The notes under the pieces were generated by a model, which saw nothing but the letters and a program-made list of their open reading frames with translations, was not told where the DNA came from and did not search any database. From Paenibacillus nanensis (GTDB taxonomy: Bacteria; Bacillota; Bacilli; Paenibacillales; Paenibacillaceae): DNA of 63,112 bases. Position 1 is the first letter of the stretch; each line of letters opens with the position of its first letter. Made by a program: the position numbers and the translations under genes. Shown here piece by piece: positions 44,101 to 51,025 of this stretch. The stretch is taken from positions 1 through 63,112 of the forward strand of contig NZ_QXQA01000024.1 in assembly GCF_003583765.1 (NCBI RefSeq). Reading direction: 5' to 3'.

Positions 44101-44389
44101 GGGCCTATTCCGTCCGAATGACCCGATAACGCGCGAAGAGATGGCGGTGCTTGCGATGAGGTTCGCCGAGCTGCTGGGCAAATCCGCGAAAGCCGACGAA
44201 CAATCGCTTGAGCGTTATGCGGACAACGGCGATATCTCGCCATGGGCTGCCGAAGCGATCGCATTCGCAACGGAGGCCGGTCTGATGAGAGGCGTGCAAG
44301 AAGACCGCATAGTGCCGAACGGGACGACGACTCGGGCGCAAGCGGCGGCCGTCCTTTATCGCATGCTGGTATTTATGGAGTGGATCTAA
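35141..44389 (+). CDS. Giant 3082-residue SLH-anchored beta-propeller/FN3 surface protein
   Basis: Signal peptide (about 1-35, ending AQA). Two TolB/PD40-like propeller blocks (about 80-463 and 670-1075) with seven or so repeats each of the type SxSxDGRFVAF (SPSVSEDGRFVAFDS, SPSISADGRYVAYSS, HPALSSDGRIAAFVS). FN3 domains at about 465-560, 565-650, 1080-1175, 2545-2640 and 2645-2740. Carboxypeptidase-regulatory-like folds near 1460-1545 and 2330-2430, a DUF11-like stretch near 1740-1850, a helical segment 2205-2320, a ZU5-like domain about 2765-2890, and three SLH domains (about 2897-3080). No enzyme motif was recognised. GGAGGAG places the start at 35141. Probably a cell-wall-attached sensor, adhesin or polymer-binding scaffold. 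Confidence 0.88.
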   Translation: MKNRIRKRWSKGAAALLAAALLAGIALPPPAQAETRFPADMDAADLLRLNEAITAASGADGGMPIEASAVLPAQGQLELISESAAGHAGDSSSPSVSEDGRFVAFDSASAGIVEGDDNGFADVFLLDRETNAATMISRTDYGTAPSYDPVISMDGSYVLFASEAWNLVEEHDWDETINLYLYDRQSSTRQMVAKGVSPGKNKYAVSANGQFITFWSRADNGVKDDFNNNWDLFRKDVSTGRTVRITSHPYSAAEPAEQTMYSVSMSPDGNHIAFDSPQANLVEGDTNDAIDVFVYDYQSSAVERVSVSSSGGQGNAGSGSPSISADGRYVAYSSEASNLAEQSGGAFGIEIFVHDRKTKETKLIPSLPETEGEFKQAPAISAEGRLLTYEARQAGLQQIYVHDRTSGVTRLLSAGLTGDGGNADSMESFITNNGRYAMFASRSVNLSNHEDTEDMDVFLAELEGLPAAESPKWPESANVQVEQAGGSYAALSWTPVAGGDGSTIYKVMTVHDGYRRIAAITRSASALVRDLELAEPYTFEVAAGSESYVFGEKSLTVSTNTLLPETTPPGKPVHLNVTPVQGRLLVSWTDPPDLDLTGIILQWKKAEAAAYKEVFVLPGQQSQVLEGITNSRIYDVRVMAVDAEGNRSEGTHAQAKSMDGRVLERISVTETGEQLSPRTNENEQPRPASVDVSADGRYFVFSGRAHNLIPDADWGTAKQIYLYDRQTSALKVISRDRDGYLGFDDSWSPRISGNGRFIVYVTDASNLAGLIDSNLYGGIVLYDRDSDGNGIFDEQEGTAAELISPFTYWQDPEQLSFAEPAISDDGGKVAFRSAGEGGSESSLYVYDRSKSESGEEEGPLADPISKLALPQGSYSSPAMSANGEYLAVQTTAALDPNDTDGYNDVYVIRLSDLQAELASAIEGEMEGAMAQAAEPSISDDGQLVAFAYNEDEQTQRYGVYLYDLRTDEARSIAYSALGHSEHPALSGDGTVIAYTGYASDSPGFGTHVFAYDIPTGESSVISKSAEGSYGSGSSHHPALSSDGRIAAFVSSGDNLAAGDTNFTDDVFYTELKSSAAADTEPPVWPDGAEAAASGPTHQSVTISWPPASDQRGVVSYQIFNGNELAATASSSELSRAISGLQPETDYTFRIIAIDAAGNRSEALSVSVITGKAPEGGELALFDAKASAPVKYGSYAQIGDLLTVAFKGTAGYQASAVVHAVLEDGTAVEEAVDVTEQAASHYSGSFELKEGISEITGVEVRLTDGNRHKVQEAVMKTKVRVGGTVQILLAGEQPEWMDQGTLILSSQDRDRMAQAAIKLDGRDSYELRGLPAGPEGSGYRIVVKTASGEPVELVADQMTVHAGKRSAFTLEAKPIASLEGLLFAVGQSEAAAFVTAFVGGDMVYSSYGLTVNGGERYRIGGLHVGEEVTINVYPRSAELKQLQVTKVVEKPGSNVFDIELPERSRAVLRGQVVNQDGVPLRGAAVTAVQYGEAGYETRQAVTDVNGMYAMELYEGAARMTARYDYSTSSTEEVRLAAGQQNNHDIRMSVNVLPTVQLDVYTKHLDGDWVGPLSLDWRVLAHFGYRASLPERSQSGNLLTFFGKPGETVRICMNGRESGLPAACGSAILDERDISRIELRMEQRGAQASGRIETLGSIDRAQASIYKVDSEGKLSFVEERSIGLQFALSIDEPGQYQVVFSSSHYGMRSAVRGFEIAVGEVLNLGTIRLTSPGPYGGQAGNAITLASSEALPGELLQVRTSYVNRSSWTTENTRLVVPVPSGTELAPNSVTVNGMAAAAEMKDDHSFEIDLGDVASGKGGTAAYHLKIAEDYEGERISVTQHIRYRLEESEEDEWFGEAAAAVTRLRLDAPPVTGYRDPLISGIGPAGSIVRVFDGERPLGETVVTAGGLWRLRIHLTDAERKSAHRLRAEAELGARRWYTEESAVIFEHNYPEVTEVRMNQAGGRMVHIDPSQGVAVFPYVSSLQPFTVTLKFQEDERVRNVRAKIGNKEVQMSRSPDATYRAVISPTVLGPVYVRYDVRRGLEFDETSVQEEQLGNLPDAFEKMEETEVDVEQSPDNPLRMKASVGGTFLAKGEKVTMRSTVSYEPVNYVTTARDDVLLASTGLKLMGYSFDYAFSGNTFTYSISGYISEEDFMKAGGDKALQQLAAVSGSGEPMKGAVSTAAVNVRSIKINYRGTMEFAEKNFDRYEFYDDVKDTVENTDKLKQLEDVLGMIEAGCAPAAANQYRDWTDRIADRYMAQEAAKWAMIASSILFAPTTLGGSILVFFISEQIEDVMDDSIDSEIKDLKRHIAQDDRCEEEPEEKRKKVGDPKWIYDPSGYVYEVEPNNRMEGVTATALFWEESEQAWKPWDADWYGQQNPHLTDINGKYGWDVPEGKWKVVYAKEGYEPAESRELLVLPPHTDVNVAMESVLPPRALYAMAVSEGEAVDIVFDRHVDETTLSRLMLSATVQDESGEPAEIEGAIAAVDPVEYKGLKVSKRFRFTPAAALAPGQSVQIRIYAGAQSYNGIPMTEDSVLNVQMEDLPPGMAANAEADATANGVTITWTDPTDLDFDRVEVAWRSAGGTDDYSEPLVIQKGGGIAVIDGWTPGASYDVAVITVDAGGNRTKHQLTVTTPFLEPEPDLVPTRPVMNAAAEAQGTSLNVSWTDPAFAEDLVKVTLEWMKAGAEVSAGTMEVEPGVQKAVITGLAPDTSYDIIVKAWDEAGNPSTGFLLTERTGTAPPTGGGGDPGGTPGAPPPERSDETKIVVAPQGGLFEGFDGRLKLDIAEGAFPNGAHLQLRLDESVQPPDEEGWRLLSPAYRIQEESGQLPRKPILLTISDQALVRNDVKPNSMGVYRRNPQQPDQWEYMGGKIAAGGAAIEAYIDSPGTYAVLAYGHSFDDLNGHWSKPEVEALISRHIVNGVSSNLFAPERAVTRAEMVKMLITAIPSYMELPANEPALRYKDVAADAWYDELVHEATRLGLIRGNQGLFRPNDPITREEMAVLAMRFAELLGKSAKADEQSLERYADNGDISPWAAEAIAFATEAGLMRGVQEDRIVPNGTTTRAQAAAVLYRMLVFMEWI

Positions 44390-44392
44390 GCA

Positions 44393-44446
44393 AACGGGCT
44401 GGGTGCGCCCTCGCAGGACGCGAGGGAACCCAGCCCGTTCTTTTTG
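44393..44446 (+). terminator. Terminator of the giant surface gene
   Basis: AACGGGCTGGGT at 44393-44404 pairs with ACCCAGCCCGTT ending at 44439, with CCCTCGC/GCGAGGG stacked inside, then TTTTT. It also separates the convergent coiled-coil gene. Confidence 0.9.
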
Positions 44447-45388
44447 CTACGCCTGTTCGATTAGAGAGGATTGCCGCCGGCGAAGCTCATGCAAATGAGC
44501 TTCCTTCTTGCCAAGCTCTGATCCGAGCTCTGAAAGTATACGGCGAATTTGCTGGCGCTTCCCGTTAACTTGGGAGACGGCGTCGTTGATACGGCCTTGC
44601 ACGACCCAATCCATGATCAGTCCGTCAAAAAAATAATCCGCGAAGGTCAGCATGCCGCTAATATCGATCGAAATATGAACGTCCCGTTCCACGTCCTTCA
44701 ATTCCGTCTCGAAGCGCCGCAGCCGGCTCTGCGCGGAATGAATGGCGGAACGGGCTTCATCGATCCGATTATGCTTTGCCGCGGTCGCGATTACGCCTCC
44801 GCCTAACATGTCGAAGGTTCCCCAGTTTTTCGCGGATTCCAGCAGATTAGCCGCTTGATCCAGCGCGGACAGGACGGAACGGCCCGCGCTTACCGCTTCG
44901 TTCAGCTCCTTGGCGTCAGCTTGCGCTTCGGTTTCCTGAGCGGACAGCTCCTCTAATTCCGCGGCCAAGGCAGGATGCTCTTTATAGATGTGCCGCTCCT
45001 TCTCCCGCAAGGCGAGCTCAATATCGCCTTCCACGAAGCGTACCGACTCAAGCTTGAGATTAAGCTCAGCCAGCTCCTTCTCCAAGTCGTTGACGGTATC
45101 GGCCGCTTCATCGTACTTCAGCTTCGCTTGCAGCAGCTCGGCTTCCTCCTGCGTCAGTTTCTCCTCTTTTTTTCCAATCAGAGTGAAAAACAATGCCCCG
45201 AGACTAATCCCTTTTAACCGGTCTACATCCTTCTGCTCCTCGCGAAGCTGCTCCGCCCACTGGTCCCGTTCATGAATCCTTCGTTTCAGCTCATCGGTCA
45301 AAGCTTCTTTTTGCCTGGTCCAATTGCTCTTCTGCCTTTGCTTCGATTTAAGGGCGGAAATACGTTCGTTATAGGTGTGCAGCATCAT
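44447..45388 (-). CDS. Coiled-coil protein of unknown function
   Basis: 313 residues, almost entirely helical and charged, with heptad-like stretches across about 5-155 and 205-310 (EEKLTQEEAELLQAKLKYDE, ELEKELAELNLKL-type). A less charged middle, NWGTFDMLGGGVIATAAKHN (about 190-210), looks like a conserved turn, and a second, ISGMLTFADYFFDGLIMDW, is the most hydrophobic part. No signal peptide. The family is not one I can name. The gene is monocistronic and convergent with the giant surface gene. Function not proposed. Confidence 0.75.
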   Translation of the reverse strand: MMLHTYNERISALKSKQRQKSNWTRQKEALTDELKRRIHERDQWAEQLREEQKDVDRLKGISLGALFFTLIGKKEEKLTQEEAELLQAKLKYDEAADTVNDLEKELAELNLKLESVRFVEGDIELALREKERHIYKEHPALAAELEELSAQETEAQADAKELNEAVSAGRSVLSALDQAANLLESAKNWGTFDMLGGGVIATAAKHNRIDEARSAIHSAQSRLRRFETELKDVERDVHISIDISGMLTFADYFFDGLIMDWVVQGRINDAVSQVNGKRQQIRRILSELGSELGKKEAHLHELRRRQSSLIEQA

Positions 45389-45495
45389 GAAGCGCCTCCT
45401 TAGCGTTGAAATGCTTCTATTATTGAGTTCAAGAAAATGAAGCTGGTATGGGTGATGTTACGCGAAACGGAGCGATATGTTCCAAATTAGGGGCA

Positions 45496-45533
45496 AAAAA
45501 ATCCCCTCAAACCGATACGATCCGTTTGAGGGG
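45496..45533 (-). terminator. Terminator of the uracil permease gene
   Basis: On the minus strand CCCCTCAAACGGATC pairs with GATACGGTTTGAGGGG-type sequence (45503-45533) and is followed by seven T. Confidence 0.85.
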
Positions 45534-45545
45534 CGTTCTTATGCT

Positions 45546-46844
45546 TTAATGGCCGGCAGCCTCGTTGTCGTTCGAGATGCGCAGCACTTCAAAAAGTTTG
45601 AACAGAAGGCTGAGCACGATCGCGACGATCGTCGCAAGCGCCATGCCGCTGAAGGACACGTCGCCGATCGTCAGCTTCACGCCGGAGAGTCCGATGACGA
45701 GCACGATTGTTGTCAGGAACAGGTTCGTCGGGCGGCTGTAATCGACTTTTGATTCAACCAGCATTCGCAATCCGGATGCGGCGATAACCCCGAACAGCAG
45801 GAGGGAGACGCCGCCCATAACAGGGACTGGAATGGCGGAAATAACGGCTGAGAATTTGCCGAAGAACGACAGCACGATCGCGATAACCGCCGCGCCGCCA
45901 ATGACGAAGGTGGAATACACTTTCGTGATGGCAAGCACGCCGATGTTTTCGCCGTAGGTCGTATTCGGCGTAGAGCCTACAAATCCCGATAGGATCGTGG
46001 AGATGCCGTTGCCGAGCATAGAACGATGCAAGCCCGGGTCTTTGGACAGATCCTTTTCGACGATATTGCCCGTTACGATGAGGTGGCCGATATGCTCGGC
46101 GATGACGACAAGAGCAGCGGGCGTAATGGCGATAATCGCCGTCCAGTGGAATTCTGGCGTCGTGAACGTCGGCGCTTGCAGCCAGTTCGCCCCGTCTACT
46201 CCGCTGAAGTCTGTCGCTTTCATGAAATAAGCCAGCACGTAGCCGAAGATGATGCCGAACAGGATCGGGATGATCCGCATGAAGCCGCGGAACAGAACCG
46301 AACCAAGCACGGTTACGGCGAGTGTAGCGGTTGACAAGATCACGGTGTCGGGATCCATCTTCCAAGTAGCGGGATCTGCTCCGTCGCCAGGAATGTACCC
46401 CGCCATTTTCGCCGCGACCGGCACCAGCTCCAGGCCGATAATCGCTACGATCGCGCCCATAGCCGCAGGCGGGAACACAACGTCGAGCCAGCGCGTGCCG
46501 GCTGCTTGTACAATGAAAGCAACGATGGTGAAGATGACGCCGGAAGCGATAAACCCGCCTAACGCGGCAGCGTAACCGCCATCGGCCGCCTGACTTGCGA
46601 TTACGGCGCCGGCCGGCCCCAAGAATGCGAAGCTGGAGCCCAGATAAGCGGGGATTTTGCCTTTTGTGACGAGAATATAAAGCAGGGTTCCGATCCCGTT
46701 CATCAGCAAGCAGATGGCCGGATCGACTCCGAAAATGTTCGGCACGAGCACCGTCGAGCCGAACATCGCAAACAGATGCTGCAGACTGAGCATTATGCTC
46801 GTGGCAGCGGGCGGCCTTTCGTGGACGCCAATGGATCTTTGCAT
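45546..46844 (-). CDS. NCS2 family uracil permease
   Basis: Proton-coupled nucleobase importer of the UraA/PyrP type, 432 residues and about 14 helices. Family motifs: QHLFAMFGSTVLVPNIFG in the first helix, GSSFAFLGP, and the substrate-binding ALVVIAEHIGHLIVTG and STPNTTYGENIGVLAITK segments, which match uracil rather than xanthine permeases. The frame is open to 46883, but AAGGAG is spaced for the ATG at 46844. In Bacillus such a gene lies in the pyr operon; here it stands alone, and no PyrR-type attenuator was noticed. Confidence 0.9.
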   Translation of the reverse strand: MQRSIGVHERPPAATSIMLSLQHLFAMFGSTVLVPNIFGVDPAICLLMNGIGTLLYILVTKGKIPAYLGSSFAFLGPAGAVIASQAADGGYAAALGGFIASGVIFTIVAFIVQAAGTRWLDVVFPPAAMGAIVAIIGLELVPVAAKMAGYIPGDGADPATWKMDPDTVILSTATLAVTVLGSVLFRGFMRIIPILFGIIFGYVLAYFMKATDFSGVDGANWLQAPTFTTPEFHWTAIIAITPAALVVIAEHIGHLIVTGNIVEKDLSKDPGLHRSMLGNGISTILSGFVGSTPNTTYGENIGVLAITKVYSTFVIGGAAVIAIVLSFFGKFSAVISAIPVPVMGGVSLLLFGVIAASGLRMLVESKVDYSRPTNLFLTTIVLVIGLSGVKLTIGDVSFSGMALATIVAIVLSLLFKLFEVLRISNDNEAAGH

Positions 46845-46956
46845 GGTTGTTTGCTCCTTAACAAAATATTTATAAATCGACAAATATCTTTGTTGATTCT
46901 ACATAGTTCGACCTTATTTTGGCAAGCGTTTTCTTCATCTATTCGGAGTGCGGTAT

Positions 46957-47002
46957 TCAAAAAAAAGAAACTGCGGAAGCTCGATCGCTTTCCCGCAGTT
47001 TC
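46957..47002 (-). terminator. Terminator of the cupin gene
   Basis: On the minus strand GAAACTGCGG pairs with CCGCAGTTTC (46993-47002 with 46967-46976), then a run of T in the minus sense (46957-46966). Confidence 0.9.
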
Positions 47003-47021
47003 AATCATTCGTGAAATCGTA

Positions 47022-47924
47022 TTATAGCTGGTTCCAGCTTCTGTACAGGAACGGAATCGGATGGAACGGGTAATCCAGCGGAATGTTGTACCCGTCGCTT
47101 GCAATCGGACGGAATGGATAGTGCGCCGTGTCATCCTGATAGACGCCGCCATAGCTTCCCGGTACAAACGGCGGCTGCGCGGTCTGGCTTGCTTGCCCCG
47201 TCATGCCGGACGGCGCCATGCCTTGCTGCATCATACCTTGCTGCATCCCCTGCTGCATCATACCTTGCTGCATCCCGCCTTGATTCATCATCCCTTGGTT
47301 CATCATGCTTTGCTGCTGCATCATGCCCTGGCTCATCATCCCCTGCATCTGTTCGTTCGTTATTTGTTGAATGACCCCCATTTGCGGCTTGTTGCAGCTG
47401 TTCGGGGGACCTATCACGACCGTCTCCGTAAGCGGAGCAAGCGCATCCTTCACCTTCGCTTCATCGAGACAATAGGAATGGGCGAGCACGCTCGCAGGCG
47501 TCAGCCGCAAAATGTCCGAACCGAAGATAACCTGCGGAACGGGCGCGTCGAAGATGGCGATCAAATGCGTGTTGTCCTCGCTTGCGATCTCGTAATGCCA
47601 CCAGCCCTGCGGAACATTCGCAACTTGGCCCGGCGCAATGGGGAAGTTTAACAGCTCCTTCGTGAACGGGTTGATGATAGAGACGACCGCCGCTCCCGAT
47701 ACGCAGTACACCAGTTCAGTCGCGTTTTGGTGAATGTGCGGCTCGACTACGTTGCTTTTGCTTAAGAAAATATCGAGAAGCGACGCGTTGCCGAGCGTAT
47801 TCAATTGATTGACGGATAAAGAGTTAATGACATTCCGGTCGTCTTTTCTAAAAAAAGGATTGTTGGCTAATGTGTACGTAAACTGCGCGGTCGGCGCCGT
47901 GAAATCCATATAGGATGTTGCCAT
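47022..47924 (-). CDS. Cupin protein with Met/Gln-rich repetitive tail
   Basis: 300 residues. An N-terminal cupin domain (about 45-140) holds PHIHQNATELVYCVSG and the second part VPQGWWHYEIAS, consistent with a metal-binding germin-like barrel (His, His, Glu, His ligands). A short linker leads to a low-complexity stretch of about 55 residues (about 190-245) made of QGMM, NQGMM and QQGM units, and then a Pro/Tyr-rich C-terminus (PYHPIPFLYR-like). No signal peptide. Similar tails occur in spore coat proteins, but that is a resemblance only. Enzyme activity unknown. Followed by a strong terminator. Confidence 0.8.
   Translation of the reverse strand: MATSYMDFTAPTAQFTYTLANNPFFRKDDRNVINSLSVNQLNTLGNASLLDIFLSKSNVVEPHIHQNATELVYCVSGAAVVSIINPFTKELLNFPIAPGQVANVPQGWWHYEIASEDNTHLIAIFDAPVPQVIFGSDILRLTPASVLAHSYCLDEAKVKDALAPLTETVVIGPPNSCNKPQMGVIQQITNEQMQGMMSQGMMQQQSMMNQGMMNQGGMQQGMMQQGMQQGMMQQGMAPSGMTGQASQTAQPPFVPGSYGGVYQDDTAHYPFRPIASDGYNIPLDYPFHPIPFLYRSWNQL
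47190..47360 (-). repeat. Met/Gln codon repeat array
   Basis: Short degenerate repeats coding for QGMM-like units within the cupin gene; plus-strand text reads as repeated catc/ttgctgcatcat stretches. Likely prone to slippage and length variation. Confidence 0.7.
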
Positions 47925-48024
47925 GCTGCACTTCCTGCCCTTCGCCGAAAAAATGATGGTTCAGGACAGTGTATGTATTCGCCTAGATGGATGTGACCCG
48001 GCATGGTGCTTGAATGAATAACCC

Positions 48025-48930
48025 CTACAGCACTTTGGATAATTTGCGGTATTCCGTTGCGGAAATGCCTTCGGCCCTTCGGAACAGCCGGCTGAAATAA
48101 TGGATGCTGGAGTAACCGGTCCGCTCGGCTATCCGTTCGATGGGAAGGTCCGTTTCCCGGAGCAGCCGTCGGGCTTCCCGATGTCGAACGGTATGAACAA
48201 ATTCGTTGGGAGGCAAGCCTACCAGCTGTTTAAAAAGCTTGGCCGCATGATCGATGCTCAAATTCAGACGGTTCGCAATGATGGCATTGGACCAAGGCTC
48301 CTCGGGGTTACGCTCGATATTCTCGATCAGCTCCAGCAGCTTGCCGTCATGCTGAGACGCGAGTGAGCGGGAGCGGGCATGCTGCAGCCTCAGCAGATGC
48401 GACAAAATGTTCAGCATAAGCGCTTTGCAAGCCAGCTCATAGCCGATCGGCCTCATCGTAAATTCATGAACCAGCTGCTCCATGAGCTGCACGCATTCCA
48501 AAGTCGGCGTATAGACAGGGTCCTGAGACAACGGTTGAAAATCTTCAGAGACCGCTTCGTAGGCGAAGCGTTCCGCTTGCACCTGGGCCTCATTCACGAT
48601 CATGTCCGCTTCCGTCTGGATATCCAGCTCGTCAAAAAAATCAAAGTGAATCCCCAGAAACCGGGTGTCCGGCCTCGAGACCGCTTCGTTTCGATGGAGG
48701 ACGCCGGACGGCAGGAAGATCAACTGGCCTGCCGTTAACGTATAACGCTGCCCACGCATAGTCGTTGCAGCCTCGCCTTGACCGACATAGAGGAGCTCGA
48801 AATCATAGATTCGCCTTTCGGCGAGGGAGCCTGTAGGCATTCGCTGAAACTGCGCGTAATGAATGCTCGGCGACCATTCCTTGAACGGGGCCTTCCGCTG
48901 TATGGGAAACTCGTTTTCGAACGAATGCAT
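48025..48930 (-). CDS. AraC family regulator, divergent from a sugar isomerase gene
   Basis: 301 residues. N-terminal cupin sensor (AGQLIFLPSGVLHRNEAV) and a C-terminal AraC HTH pair (IIANRLNLSIDHAAKLFKQL and PIERIAERTGYSSIHYFSRL) ending in SATEYRK. It is 182 bp from, and divergent to, a two-gene sugar-metabolism operon, which it probably activates in response to a sugar. The ligand is not identifiable. Confidence 0.88.
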   Translation of the reverse strand: MHSFENEFPIQRKAPFKEWSPSIHYAQFQRMPTGSLAERRIYDFELLYVGQGEAATTMRGQRYTLTAGQLIFLPSGVLHRNEAVSRPDTRFLGIHFDFFDELDIQTEADMIVNEAQVQAERFAYEAVSEDFQPLSQDPVYTPTLECVQLMEQLVHEFTMRPIGYELACKALMLNILSHLLRLQHARSRSLASQHDGKLLELIENIERNPEEPWSNAIIANRLNLSIDHAAKLFKQLVGLPPNEFVHTVRHREARRLLRETDLPIERIAERTGYSSIHYFSRLFRRAEGISATEYRKLSKVL

Positions 48931-49007
48931 CCTTCTTTAACCCCCTCGTTGCGACTGTATCGATAGAACGGAATCGTGCAAAAAATCACTCTTTCAGCTA
49001 AAGATTG

Positions 49008-49035
49008 TTGTCAGCTCGATCAAATAAGATATAGA
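49008..49035 (+). promoter_or_regulatory. Promoter of the isomerase-dehydrogenase operon
   Basis: TTGTCA at 49008-49013, a 16-base spacer, and TATAGA at 49030-49035, in the intergenic region shared with the AraC gene. Confidence 0.45.
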
Positions 49036-49112
49036 TATTATCACATGTTTATAGCAGCGCTTCAAGAAACGGAATTAGACAAATGATTAAATAGTTGAAA
49101 GCGAGGGAGCGT

Positions 49113-49958
49113 ATGAAAAAGGGTATTAATATTTGGTCGTTTAAAGAGGGAAGCACGATTCAAGAGTGTATTCAGCTTGCTCAAAAAGCCGGCTTTGAAG
49201 GCATCGAGCTTTCGCTCAACGAGTCGGGAGAGCTTGGACTAGACGCGACGGATAAGGATGTGCACGCCATTAAATCCTGGCTGGACGATGCAGGGCTGGA
49301 GATTGCAGGGCTGGCGACCGGCCTTTATTGGAACTATTCGATGACGAGCGCCGATCAATCGAAGCGCCGGAAAGCAATCGATATCGGCAAGAAGCAGCTT
49401 GAGCTGGCTTCCGCTTTCGGCGTCGACGCGGTTCTTGTCATCCCGGGGGCAGTCGGGGTGGATTTTATTCCGGGCTCCGAGGTCGTGCCGTACGATGCCG
49501 CCTACGAGCGGGCGTCGGAAGCGATCGCCGAGCTGGTTCCGCATGCCGCAAGCGCGGGCGTGTCCATTGCCATTGAAAACGTATGGAACAAATTCCTCTT
49601 GTCGCCGCTTGAGCTGCGCCGGTTTATCGACGATCAAGGCTCCAGCTATGTCGGCTCCTATTTCGATGTCGGCAATGTCGTGCATAGCGGTTATCCGGAG
49701 CAGTGGATTCGTATACTCGGTGACCGCATCAAAAAAGTGCATTTCAAGGACTACCGCCGGCAAACGGGAGGCTTGCACGGTTTCGTCGACCTGCTGGCAG
49801 GCGATGTAGACTATCCGGCAGTCGTACAGGCGCTGCGGGAAATCGGCTACGAAGGGTATGTCACGGCGGAGATGATTCCTCCTTATTCGCATCACAGCGA
49901 GCAGATCATCTTTAACACATCGGCGGCTATGGACGCGATATTGGGCCGCAGCCGCTAA
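49113..49958 (+). CDS. Sugar phosphate isomerase/epimerase (AP endonuclease 2 fold)
   Basis: TIM-barrel protein of 281 residues. Family marks: MKKGINIWSFKEG start, GFEGIELSLNESGELG, AIENVWNKFLLSP (metal-binding Glu), YFDVGNVVHSGYP (Asp) and HFKDYRR (His), EMIPPYSHHSE, giving a divalent-metal-binding site as in xylose isomerase-like and IolE/IolI enzymes. The exact sugar is unknown. GAGGGAG supports ATG 49113 over the TTG at 49095. Followed after 43 bp by a dehydrogenase, with which it likely works in sequence. Confidence 0.85.
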   Translation: MKKGINIWSFKEGSTIQECIQLAQKAGFEGIELSLNESGELGLDATDKDVHAIKSWLDDAGLEIAGLATGLYWNYSMTSADQSKRRKAIDIGKKQLELASAFGVDAVLVIPGAVGVDFIPGSEVVPYDAAYERASEAIAELVPHAASAGVSIAIENVWNKFLLSPLELRRFIDDQGSSYVGSYFDVGNVVHSGYPEQWIRILGDRIKKVHFKDYRRQTGGLHGFVDLLAGDVDYPAVVQALREIGYEGYVTAEMIPPYSHHSEQIIFNTSAAMDAILGRSR

Positions 49959-50001
49959 ACGGTTCGGCTGAAGTAATGGAGAATAAGGGAGAGGGTATTC
50001 C

Positions 50002-51012
50002 ATGTTGAAGGTAGGACTTATCGGATTCGGATTTATGGGGCGCATGCATTTTGACAATTACGTTCGGTTGATGAAGGAAGGCGCGAACGTCCGCTTGGCG
50101 GCCATCTGCGACACAAGGATCGACGAGCTGAAAAACGTTCCCGCTGCCGGCAACATTGCCACGGAGCAGCAGGTGTACGATTTATCGCCATTTCAGCTGT
50201 ATGATGATATAGATAAGATGCTGGAGAACGAAGAGCTGGATATCGTCGACATAACGCTGCCGACTACGCTGCATGCGGATATCGCGATTTCGCTAATGAA
50301 GCGCGGCATTCACGTCTTGTGCGAGAAGCCGATCGCAAGAACGTCCGAGGAAGCTTACCGGATGGTCGAAGCGTCCAAGGAGACAGGAAAGACGCTGATG
50401 ATCGGCCAATGTCTCCGCTTCTGGCCGGCCTACGAATATTTGAAGGAATGCGTCACGGATGGACGCTATGGCAAGGTTACCTCCGGCTATTTCTTCCGGG
50501 GAGGCGCAACTCCGGAAGGCTGGTTCCGAAACGGCGAGCTTAGCGGCGGCTGCATGCTGGATATGCACATTCACGATACGGACGTCGTCAACTGGCTCTT
50601 CGGCAAGCCGGAGGCGGTGTCGACGCTCGCCCGCAATGTTGTTCCCGGCAGCGCCTATGATATCGTGTCGACGAATTACATGTATCCGGACGGCAAAGTG
50701 CTGAACGCGCAGGCCGACTGGACGCTTCAAGGCGACTTCGGCTTTGCGATGACGTTCCGCGTTAATTTCGAAGGCGGCAATCTCGTTTTTGAGAACGACC
50801 GGTTGAAGGTGAATCCGAACGAAGGCCTCGGCTTTTATGCGGAGCTGCCCAAGGATATGGGCTACTACCGCGAGATCCGCTATTTTCTTCAAGCGGTCAG
50901 CGAAGGAAAACCGGTAGAGGTCTGCACGCCCGATAGCGCTGCGGCGTCGCTAGAGATCGTGGAGGCGGAAATTCGTTCCGCGAATAACCGGGGCGCGATT
51001 GAAAGGCTATAG
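50002..51012 (+). CDS. Gfo/Idh/MocA family oxidoreductase
   Basis: NAD(P)-dependent sugar or inositol dehydrogenase, 336 residues. N-terminal Rossmann motif GLIGFGFMGRMH, the catalytic-Lys HVLCEKPIA motif near residue 105, and a C-terminal domain with GGCMLDMHIHDTDVVNWLFG, which holds the H-x3-D catalytic pair of the family. Substrate unknown. Paired with the isomerase upstream, a frequent pairing in inositol or rare-sugar utilisation. Ends in a strong terminator. Confidence 0.9.
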   Translation: MLKVGLIGFGFMGRMHFDNYVRLMKEGANVRLAAICDTRIDELKNVPAAGNIATEQQVYDLSPFQLYDDIDKMLENEELDIVDITLPTTLHADIAISLMKRGIHVLCEKPIARTSEEAYRMVEASKETGKTLMIGQCLRFWPAYEYLKECVTDGRYGKVTSGYFFRGGATPEGWFRNGELSGGCMLDMHIHDTDVVNWLFGKPEAVSTLARNVVPGSAYDIVSTNYMYPDGKVLNAQADWTLQGDFGFAMTFRVNFEGGNLVFENDRLKVNPNEGLGFYAELPKDMGYYREIRYFLQAVSEGKPVEVCTPDSAAASLEIVEAEIRSANNRGAIERL

Positions 51013-51025
51013 AAATACTGGCTAT

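Noticed and set aside
46845..46956. Purine or PyrR-type control element before the uracil permease
   Set aside because: No recognisable riboswitch core, and no antiterminator/terminator pair, in the short leader.
47190..47360. CRISPR-like repeat pattern
   Set aside because: The repeats are short, continuous and in frame, coding for Met/Gln units in a cupin protein; no spacers.
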